A stretch of 27,934 nt of DNA from Epilinea sp044228875 (GTDB taxonomy: Bacteria; Chloroflexota; Anaerolineae; Epilineales; Epilineaceae). Within the stretch, counting starts at the first letter, position 1. Each line of letters starts with the position of its first letter. Below, in pieces: positions 1 through 6,118 of the stretch. Made by a program: the position numbers and the translations under genes. The stretch covers positions 1 to 27,934 of the forward strand of contig JBGAUA010000029.1 of the NCBI GenBank assembly GCA_044228875.1, read 5' to 3'. The notes beneath the pieces are model-generated. The model did not search any database, had not been told where the DNA came from, and was given only the letters and a program-made list of their open reading frames with translations.

Positions 1-778
1 GCTCCTGCACCATCTGCGTCAGCAGATCCAGCTTTGCCTCGAGCCGGGCGATATCGGCATCGATGTCTTTTTCCAGCTCGTCCTGGTCCTGGCGGGTCAA
101 GTAGGCGGCGATCTGAGCGGTGAGCAGGCTGGTGAAGGCGATGCCCACGAGCATGACGATCACTGCGATCACGCGTCCGGATGTGCTGCTTGGCGTGATG
201 TCGCCGTAGCCGACCGTGGTCACCGTCACGATGGCCCACCATACGGCGTCCCCGAATCCGTGTATACCGTCCGACTCCAGCTCGATCATGTAAAGGGCGG
301 CGCCGCCCACGGTGATGATCAGGACCAAGAAGAGCGATACAAAGGGCAGCGCGTTGGGGTCCAATACTCTGCGTAAACCGGTAACAGATCGGGATCCGAT
401 CGCCAGGAAGCGCGTCAGGCGCAGGGCGCGGGCGAGTCGCGTCGCCCTGGCTGCCCGGCTGAGCCGCAGCAATCGCAGTCCGGACAGTGCCGGTAGCAGC
501 AGTGGAAAGGTCAGGACTGTGACCACGGTGCCGAACCACCAACTCCCGCGACGGAAGACCGCCGTACCGGCAGCGCCGAAGGCGACCACCGTGTCCAAGC
601 CGAAGATCAGCCAGATGGCCCAGTTCAGGACCGCCAATAGCGTCCAATTGGCGGAATCCGACCACTGGCTTTCGAGCAACAGGACCGGAATGCTCGCGAC
701 CGCCGCTCCGGTCGCCAAGATGCCCACAGCGTGTTCCCAACGTTGACAACAATCCGCCCAGCGTCGCCAGCCGTTCAC
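1..778 (-). CDS. Voltage-gated potassium channel, C-terminus cut by window edge
   Basis: Reading the minus strand from a GTG at 778 gives 259 residues open to the window edge. The pore signature VTTVGYGD lies at about residues 186–193 and is the K+ selectivity filter. Upstream are hydrophobic segments and an S4-like helix at about 102–120 with arginine at almost every third position (RLLRLSRAARATRLAR), the hallmark of a voltage sensor. After the pore comes a last membrane helix, then a charged stretch (DELEKDIDADIARLEAKLD) that looks like the start of a coiled coil. The protein would sit in the inner membrane and conduct K+. No ATG exists in the open frame. The GTG at 778 has GGTGAG just upstream with short spacing, so the start is only fairly certain. 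The family is certain, but its physiological role here is not visible. Confidence 0.9.
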   Translation of the reverse strand, partial: MNGWRRWADCCQRWEHAVGILATGAAVASIPVLLLESQWSDSANWTLLAVLNWAIWLIFGLDTVVAFGAAGTAVFRRGSWWFGTVVTVLTFPLLLPALSGLRLLRLSRAARATRLARALRLTRFLAIGSRSVTGLRRVLDPNALPFVSLFLVLIITVGGAALYMIELESDGIHGFGDAVWWAIVTVTTVGYGDITPSSTSGRVIAVIVMLVGIAFTSLLTAQIAAYLTRQDQDELEKDIDADIARLEAKLDLLTQMVQE

Positions 779-1313
779 GTTCTCACCCGTTAGTGTTCAG
801 CGGGTCGCGGACACCTCCGGCAGCAGCGAAGGGTGATCGGTCCTCCAGGGCTGTGCGATGATGGCCTGGGCGGGCATGAAAGCGTTGCCTGAGTTGTGGT
901 TCAGTCACTGCGCTGCCTCCAAACCATGCTCGAGCGCCCCCATCTGCTCACGGGGCGATCTGGATCTTGCCTCGGCAGCACGAAGTCCGATCATTAGGTC
1001 AGAGGCTATCGCAGCTTCCCATGCCATGCAACTCGGGCAACGCTTACGGACGGCTCCGAACTGCCGCCGGCCCGGCTCACGGCGCTGCCTACGGTGGCGG
1101 GCGGCACGCCGATACAGTTCGAGTTCGCGACGAGTCCGGTGGCCAGCTCCTCGATGCCTCGTCCCCGGATCGGCTGGTCGTGCGCAGCGCCTATCGTGGC
1201 GAAGATTGGCCAATACCTCTCGCCATTCGCGATCACAAGCGGTACGAGCTGGCGGAGACGCCCGCCCGATTGCGACCGTCGCCCCCGCCAGCATCAGGTG
1301 CCCCATCAGCCTG
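779..1313. other. Intergenic stretch without a convincing gene
   Basis: About 535 bases lie between the channel gene and the promoter of the VWA gene. Several frames are open on both strands, but none has protein-like composition over its whole length with a ribosome-binding site. A minus-strand frame at 1006–1236 reads more naturally than the rest and could be a gene remnant. I could not assign it to a family. No tRNA-like or repeat structure was seen. Confidence 0.5.
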
Positions 1314-1342
1314 TTGACGCGTGGGCGTGCCCGGGTTATGCT
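1314..1342 (+). promoter_or_regulatory. Predicted sigma-70-type promoter of the VWA gene
   Basis: TTGACG (1314–1319) and TATGCT (1337–1342) are separated by 17 bases, close to the housekeeping consensus. Transcription would start near 1349, giving a leader of about 100 bases before the ATG at 1450. Prediction from sequence only. Confidence 0.6.
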
Positions 1343-1350
1343 GTGGTCTG

Positions 1351-1370
1351 GCCGCCGGTTGCCCGGCGGC
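1351..1370 (+). promoter_or_regulatory. 5'-leader hairpin of the VWA gene
   Basis: GCCGCCGG and CCGGCGGC form a perfect 8-bp stem with loop TTGC immediately after the predicted transcription start. A second small hairpin (GACGGC 1416–1421 with GCCGTC 1429–1434) ends just before the AGGAGG ribosome-binding site. The first could stabilise the mRNA 5' end. Function is inferred. Confidence 0.4.
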
Positions 1371-1449
1371 GGATGCGCTTGGGTCGGGCCCTTGCCCACG
1401 CCCCCGATGCGCCTTGACGGCTGGAGTGGCCGTCCTACAGGAGGTTTCG

Positions 1450-3495
1450 ATGCACGCACGACGACAGGTGCTGCTCATGGTCAGCCTGGTCATGGCCACC
1501 GTATTCAGCACCCTGCTGGGCATGGCCGGGCCGGACTCCGTGCTTGCCCAGCGCCCCACCGCCACCCGCCAGACCCCCGGCGGCCGGCCCACACCCGAAG
1601 GCCGTCACGCGAGCGAATGCATTTCCGAGATCACATCCACGCTCTCGGCCGCCACCACGCGCTTATGCGATCCCGTGACGGCCACCGTCCGGCTGGCGCC
1701 CAGTTGCCCGTTCTGCGCGGGCGGGATCAGCATCGTGTTCGTTATGCCGGAGCGCGCCGAGGGCAACCTCTGGGCTCGGGGGGCGTCCCGAGGCATGCTG
1801 ACCAGCCTGAAAAACTACCGCCGGGACTACTTCAAGAACACGCGGCGCGATTTCATCACCCAGGTCGGTGTCGTGCGCTACACCCCGACCCGCGCGGAAG
1901 TCCTGTTGGGCATGACCACGAACCTGGATCGTGGCGAGAGCGCGGTGGCCCAGATGCAGGCGGGCACGCAGGCCGGCGGCGCCTATGAGGATGCCGCCGA
2001 TGCTGCCGTATCGCTACTGGAGAACGCCGAGAGAACCGACGGGACCGCCGGCTACCGGGCCTGCATGGAGATCGTGGTCTACTTCGTCGACTTCACGGGT
2101 GTCGCCGACAAGAAAGACGCCTTGATCCAGATGGGCCAGGCCAAGGTCAAGATCGAATCCCGCGCGAACTACTTCTATGCCGCCTGCGTGGCCGCCGACA
2201 CCATCGGCGGCATCATGGGCGGCTGTGACCAGACCTTCTTCATTCAGCGGAAGGATCGCTACTTTGCCTTCCCGAACAACGCGCCCGGGAAATTCGCCGC
2301 GGTCCTGGAGGGCGACATCCGCCAGGAAGAGGACAAGAAGGCACCCAAGCAGGTGCAGGCATTGGAGCTTACGCAGCGCTTGCCGGTCGGCCTGTCCTAC
2401 CTGCCCGGCTCCGGCGTGCCGCCCCCGAGCAAGGTCGTCACAAGCACCGGCGGCGAGACCGAACTCACCTGGAGGTGGAGCCCCGTTCCAGAGCTGCAGC
2501 CGGAAACGGTCACCTACCGCATCCGGCCGCTTGACGAGGGTGCCTGGGCTGTGACCGGCGGCATGCGGCTCGACGACGTGCAGGGCAAGAGCCGCGACGT
2601 CATCATGGCCACCCAGGCGCTCACGGTCTCGGATCGCTGCCTGCCGCCCACCCCGACGCCGACCAACACAGCGACGTCCACCAACACGCCCGAGCCCACC
2701 CCGACGGATCTGCCGCCGACGGTCACCCCAACGGCAACGTCGACCGCCACATCCACCGCCACCCCCACCGTGACGCCGACACGGGTGCCCGTTCCGGTGT
2801 ACCTGCCGATCGTGCTCTTCGAGCGCTGCCTGCCCGAGCTGCGACGGGTGGATCTGCTGCTGGCCATCGACGCGTCGACCTCGATGGCGGAGTTGGCCGG
2901 CGACGGCCAGACCAAGATCGCGGCCGCACGGACTGCGGCGGCGGCGCTGCTCGCTGCATTGCCCTTGGAAGCCGGCAGCCAGGCCGCGGTGCTGACCTTC
3001 AACAGCGCCGCGACGCTCGACCAGCCGCTCACCGCGGACCGTGCGGCGCTGCAGCAGGCGCTGGACAGCTTCCAGCTGTCCCGCCAGACCTGTCTGGTAT
3101 GCGCTGTTCAGGCCGCGGACGCCGAGCTCAGCGGGCCGCGGCATCGGAGTGGCGCACTCCAGGTCATGGTGCTGCTGACCGACGGACGCTCGAACCCGCA
3201 GCCGGTGGCGGAGGCCATCGCCGCGGCGACGGCGGCCAAAGAGCACGGTGTGGTGATCTTCACCGTCGGTCTCGGCGACGACCTGGACGTGGAAGCGCTC
3301 GGGGCGATGGCCAGCCAGCCGGACTACTTCCGCACCGCCGCCAGCGCCACGGACCTGGCCGCCATCTACCGCGACATCGCCGGGCTGCTGCCCTGCCCGG
3401 CGGATGCGTTCTGGGGCAACCGCCTCCTCACCCAACCGCGACCGGAACCGCTGCGGCGGGCGCCGGCGCGGGCTTGGCGCGCACCGCCGGACTGA
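1450..3495 (+). CDS. Secreted von Willebrand factor A domain protein with Thr-rich linker
   Basis: The 681-residue product starts at the ATG at 1450, 5 bases after AGGAGG (1439–1444). Upstream in-frame codons lack a comparable site. Residues 1–34 form a signal peptide ending near LAQ. Residues about 90–270 look like a von Willebrand A fold without the metal site: the first strand ends in VMPERAEG instead of DxSxS. About residues 300–390 resemble a DUF11-like beta domain (PVGLSYLPGSG). A Thr/Pro-rich linker at 398–450 leads into VYLPIVLF (YLP at 451–453). A second VWA domain follows with an intact metal site: DASTS at D474, T547, and D578 in LLTDGRSN. VWA domains bind protein ligands through Mg2+; this one probably acts outside the cell in adhesion or complex assembly. 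The gene is monocistronic, with its own promoter and a downstream hairpin. The ligand is unknown. Confidence 0.9.
   Translation: MHARRQVLLMVSLVMATVFSTLLGMAGPDSVLAQRPTATRQTPGGRPTPEGRHASECISEITSTLSAATTRLCDPVTATVRLAPSCPFCAGGISIVFVMPERAEGNLWARGASRGMLTSLKNYRRDYFKNTRRDFITQVGVVRYTPTRAEVLLGMTTNLDRGESAVAQMQAGTQAGGAYEDAADAAVSLLENAERTDGTAGYRACMEIVVYFVDFTGVADKKDALIQMGQAKVKIESRANYFYAACVAADTIGGIMGGCDQTFFIQRKDRYFAFPNNAPGKFAAVLEGDIRQEEDKKAPKQVQALELTQRLPVGLSYLPGSGVPPPSKVVTSTGGETELTWRWSPVPELQPETVTYRIRPLDEGAWAVTGGMRLDDVQGKSRDVIMATQALTVSDRCLPPTPTPTNTATSTNTPEPTPTDLPPTVTPTATSTATSTATPTVTPTRVPVPVYLPIVLFERCLPELRRVDLLLAIDASTSMAELAGDGQTKIAAARTAAAALLAALPLEAGSQAAVLTFNSAATLDQPLTADRAALQQALDSFQLSRQTCLVCAVQAADAELSGPRHRSGALQVMVLLTDGRSNPQPVAEAIAAATAAKEHGVVIFTVGLGDDLDVEALGAMASQPDYFRTAASATDLAAIYRDIAGLLPCPADAFWGNRLLTQPRPEPLRRAPARAWRAPPD
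2641..2796 (+). repeat. Low-complexity Thr/Pro/Ser-coding tract
   Basis: Roughly 50 codons dominated by ACC/ACG and CCC/CCG encode a TPTPT/TATST-type linker between the beta domains and the metal-binding VWA domain. Imperfect short repeats such as repeated ACATCCACC-like units make it prone to length change. It is coding and in frame, so it is not an independent element. Confidence 0.7.
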
Positions 3496-3506
3496 GGTTG
3501 ACGAGA

Positions 3507-3557
3507 GAGGGCACCCACATCCCCCGGAATCTGTTCCGCGAGGATATGGGTGCCCTC
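3507..3557. terminator. Long hairpin after the VWA gene, possible terminator
   Basis: GAGGGCACCCACATCC (3507–3522) pairs with GGATATGGGTGCCCTC (3542–3557): 15 of 16 pairs. The loop can fold further, CGGAA (3525–3529) with TTCCG (3534–3538). It begins 11 bases after the stop codon at 3495. No T-run follows on either strand, so classic intrinsic termination is not proven. It may act with Rho or protect the 3' end. Confidence 0.5.
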
Positions 3558-3757
3558 ACTGGATCCTCGTCGGCTGTTTCCGGGCTCTGATCGGGGTCTG
3601 ACGAGCGGCTCGGGGCGCGCGCTGGTCGCTCCTGTCCCCAACTAGGCGGCCGCACCGCTCCTGCGCCGGGCCAGCGCCTTTTCACAAACAGTATCTCGGT
3701 CTGAATGTCCCGGAGGTAGGCATCGCCAGAGAAACTTCCGCCGCGGGGCGCTTCGTC

Positions 3758-4300
3758 GTGACCGGCACGTCGGGCACGGGGAAGACCCAGCTGATCGAGC
3801 ATCTGCAGGCTCGCGGGTACGACTGCTATGCGGAACCTGTGCGCAAGGTTCTGCAGCAAGAGCTGGCCGCGAACGGCCCCGCCCTGCCCTCGAAGGATCC
3901 GGCGCTCTTCCTCCGGGAAATCATCCGGCGTGCGGTGCGCGATCTCGCAGACGCCGCGTCCCGAACCGGTCCGAGTTTCTTCGATCGCGGCCTCCCCGAT
4001 GCGATCGCCTATGCCGTACGTTTCAGGGTGGATCCGGAGGAGTTCCGGGCGGCGGCCGCCCGCCACCGCTATGCGAACGAGGTGTTCGTCCTACCGCCGT
4101 GGAAGGAGATTTTCGTGAACGACGAACTCCGCGGTGCGTCCTTCGACGACTACCAGCGATTTCACGAGCAGATCACCCGGGCGTACCAAGACTGCGGTTA
4201 CACGCTGGTCGAGGTGCCCCGTGATACGGTCGAACGAAGAGCGGACTTCATCCGGACGACTTTGGCCACGTTTGACGGCGGGGACGGAGCCGGGGTTTGA
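3758..4300 (+). CDS. Small P-loop ATP/GTP-binding protein (AAA_28-like)
   Basis: The product has at least 180 residues. GTSGTGKT (residues 3–10) is a Walker A nucleotide-binding loop. SFFDRGLPD (about 73–81) matches the 'DRG-PD' motif of AAA_28-type kinases and ATPases, and the alpha/beta pattern and length fit that family. The substrate is unknown. The start is odd. The only standard start codon in frame is GTG 3758, which would cut the first beta strand (RFVV) that normally precedes the P-loop. In-frame coding continues upstream, and a good GGAGG (3712–3716) stands 5 bases before ATC at 3722, so translation may begin there and add 12 residues. The gene stands alone, between the hairpin at 3507–3557 and a convergent pseudogene. 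Family membership is likely; start and function are uncertain. Confidence 0.8.
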   Translation: MTGTSGTGKTQLIEHLQARGYDCYAEPVRKVLQQELAANGPALPSKDPALFLREIIRRAVRDLADAASRTGPSFFDRGLPDAIAYAVRFRVDPEEFRAAAARHRYANEVFVLPPWKEIFVNDELRGASFDDYQRFHEQITRAYQDCGYTLVEVPRDTVERRADFIRTTLATFDGGDGAGV

Positions 4301-4455
4301 ACCGCTGACCGGATTCGCCAGCGGCGGGTCCGGGTTCGTGTCGCTCAACTGATCGTCTCGGCCACGGGGGAGACGGTCCGCGAGGCGTCTGAGGCGCCGT
4401 GGTGCGGCCCCCGCCGCCCTGGGCGCCGATCCGAGCTTCTCCACCCTGCCCAGAC

Positions 4456-5080
4456 CTATGGTCCTTGCGTCAGCTCGCCAGACCACAGCTCATCAAGGAA
4501 CCGTGACCACGGGAGGACGGTGATTCCCGGGGAGAGCGTGCGCGGCTCCTTCTCCAGGCTGACGACGACCGAGCGCCGTACGCGATGGCCCTCGCTCAAA
4601 GCCCGCAACCCGCGGAGATGGGTGTCTGTGACCCGCGCGGTGGCTTTCACCTCGATGGCCGCCACCATGTCGCCCAGGATGAAGTCCACCTCCATGCCCG
4701 TCGAGGTGCGCCAGAAGCGCAGGTCCAGGTCCGGATCGCGGTAACGCCGATAGTTGAGGATCTCCATCAGCACCCAATGCTCGAAGCTCTTGCCGAAGTC
4801 CGCCCCGCCGATCTTCGGGCGACGCCGGGCGAGGTGGTTGGCGACGCCGACGTCGAAGAGGTAGATCTTCTCGGTCTGGATCATCCGCCGGTCGGCCGAG
4901 CGGGCCCAGGGCGCAAGCCGATGCCCCAGAAGCGTGTCGTCGAGGATCTCGAAGTAGCCGCGAACCACCTTGGCGCTGACACCGACCTCACGGGCGACGT
5001 TGGTGTAGCTGATCAGATCAAAGGAACGCGGAGCGGTCTGGCGGCAGGTCGATGGTCAGATGGCGGCGGACAATCTGCAT
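4456..5080 (-). pseudogene. Internally deleted AAA_14/DUF4143 ATPase
   Basis: From ATG 5080 the frame reads MQIVRRHLTIDLPPDRSAFL and stops. This is the usual N-terminus of AAA_14/DUF4143 ATPases just before their P-loop. In an adjacent frame, directly after that point, the family's C-terminal half resumes: SYTNVAREVGVSAKVVRGYF, ILDDTLLGHRL, YLFDVGVANHL, a DUF4143 nuclease-fold-like part with FWRTSTGMEVDFIL and AAIEVKA, and a stop at 4456. The ATPase core, including Walker A and B, is missing, so the gene has lost an internal segment and shifted frame near 5019–5035. The C-terminal 170 residues still have an open frame from GTG 4968 but lack a visible ribosome-binding site there. Intact relatives are uncharacterised ATPases with a helix-turn-helix and an endonuclease-like C-terminus. 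A palindrome sits just upstream of the old start. Confidence 0.8.
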
Positions 5081-5092
5081 GATGAGGGCATC

Positions 5093-5104
5093 TTATCCGG
5101 ATAA
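5093..5104. promoter_or_regulatory. Perfect 12-bp palindrome upstream of the DUF4143 pseudogene
   Basis: TTATCCGGATAA is fully self-complementary and ends 12 bases before the ATG at 5080 on the minus strand. No Shine-Dalgarno lies between, and an A/T-rich GATAAGAT string overlaps it, so the gene may have been leaderless with this site over its -10 region. An operator for a dimeric regulator, perhaps autoregulation by the family's helix-turn-helix segment, is inference. Confidence 0.45.
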
Positions 5105-5292
5105 TCTGCCCTGGCAAGGCAGAAATGCTCGCCGAGGCAGAGCGACTTCGGCATGCCTGCGGCTACACCTGTCCGCGAGGCGACCCGACCAGGACCATGC
5201 AATCCCCGCGCCCTGACCTGGTGTCCCATGATCTGACTGTGGTCGCGATAACATGCCGACCGCGGAAGCAGCACAAGGGGCCTTCGGTGTTC
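5105..5292. other. Intergenic stretch, no gene seen
   Basis: This is the left part of the 393-base gap between the pseudogene start and the Uma2 gene. Open frames on both strands have unnatural Arg/Pro-rich composition and no ribosome-binding sites. No RNA gene or site was recognised. The right part of the gap holds a palindromic repeat and a promoter, listed separately. Confidence 0.5.
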
Positions 5293-5350
5293 AGCCCGCG
5301 CAGGCGGGCTTCGTTTGTAGGTCCGCGGTTTCAACCGCCGGGGCCGGCGG
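5293..5350. repeat. Palindromic intergenic repeat with three small hairpins
   Basis: AGCCCGC/GCGGGCT (5293–5299 and 5304–5310, loop GCAG), GCGGTT/AACCGC (5325–5330 and 5333–5338) and CCGCCGG/CCGGCGG (5335–5341 and 5344–5350) are perfect inverted repeats. The second and third overlap and exclude each other. The motif of a GCCCGC-GCAG-GCGGGC hairpin, a short spacer and GCGGTTTCAACCGC resembles a dispersed intergenic repeat I recall from Chloroflexota and cyanobacteria. Only one copy is in this window, so dispersal is not shown here. Confidence 0.5.
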
Positions 5351-5399
5351 GAAACCATCGACCAGTCGGTCCCTAGGGTCAACCCGCCGATGAAGACGC

Positions 5400-5428
5400 T
5401 TGCGATCATCGCCGCCAATGCCTATAGT
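5400..5428 (+). promoter_or_regulatory. Predicted promoter of the Uma2 gene
   Basis: TTGCGA (5400–5405) and TATAGT (5423–5428) are spaced by 17 bases. The start point would be near 5435, about 40 bases before the ATG at 5474. It lies just after the palindromic repeat. Confidence 0.6.
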
Positions 5429-5473
5429 ATCGAGCAAACCTCCACCGTCGATGCGTAGCTTGGGAGCACCCCG

Positions 5474-6094
5474 ATGACGCGACCTGAAAAGCTCGCCATC
5501 TCGGCAAAATCCGAAGCTGGCAATGAGCCGGCCTGGGACATCGCCCGCCTCTTCCCGGCGCAGGGCCGATGGACGGCAGTGGACTACCTTGCCCTCGATA
5601 CGAACCGCCTCGTCGAGTTGGTGGATGGCCATGTGGAGGTCTTGGAGATGCCGACGCCGCTCCATCAGGCGGTTCTCTTGCGCCTGTACGATCTCCTGCG
5701 TGCCTTCGTGCTGCCCCGCGGTCTGGGCGCGATCCTGCTGGCACCGATGCCCATGAAGCTGCCCGATGGGCACTTTCGCGAACCTGACCTGCTGTTCATG
5801 TTCGCGGATCATGCGGACCGCCGTAAGCCGCAATACTGGGAAGGCGCCGATCTGGTCATGGAGGTGCTCAGTGCCGACCGGCAACACGACCTGGTGACCA
5901 AACGCGCCGAGTACGCCCAGGCGGGCATCCCCGAGTACTGGATCGTCGATCCATCGGAGTGTCGCATCACCGTGCTGGTGCTGGAGGGCGACGGCTACAG
6001 CGAACGGGGCACCGCAGAGGCTGGGGGAACGGTGGCGTCGCGGCTGCTGCCGGGGTTTACGGTGGCCGTGGATGGCGTGTTCGGGGACGCGTAG
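5474..6094 (+). CDS. Uma2 family (DUF820) putative restriction endonuclease-fold protein
   Basis: The 206-residue product is within the usual Uma2 length of about 180–220. It shows the family's PD-(D/E)XK-type pattern: FREPDLLF with D105, DLVMEVLS with E130, then K143 in TKRAEYAQAGIPEYWIVDP (142–160). An N-terminal VELVDGHVEVLEMPTPLH (about 48–64) is also typical. All expected acidic and lysine residues are present, so the nuclease fold looks intact, but the natural role of Uma2 proteins is not established. The ATG at 5474 follows a weak GGGAG and a well-spaced promoter. The gene is alone and convergent with the LVIVD gene (25 bases apart). Such genes are often present in many copies in Chloroflexota and cyanobacteria and behave like accessory genes. 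Confidence 0.88.
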   Translation: MTRPEKLAISAKSEAGNEPAWDIARLFPAQGRWTAVDYLALDTNRLVELVDGHVEVLEMPTPLHQAVLLRLYDLLRAFVLPRGLGAILLAPMPMKLPDGHFREPDLLFMFADHADRRKPQYWEGADLVMEVLSADRQHDLVTKRAEYAQAGIPEYWIVDPSECRITVLVLEGDGYSERGTAEAGGTVASRLLPGFTVAVDGVFGDA

Positions 6095-6118
6095 CCCCCA
6101 TCCGGCCAAGGAGACCGT

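Noticed and set aside
312..746. Open frame on the plus strand across the channel gene
   Set aside because: It is Arg/Ser/Thr-rich, antisense to a clear K+ channel with TVGYGD and an S4 helix, and has no ribosome-binding site.
858..1988. 376-codon plus-strand frame overlapping the VWA gene start
   Set aside because: Arg/Pro/Gly/Ala-rich with no family features; the VWA frame from 1450 has signal peptide, ribosome-binding site and domains.
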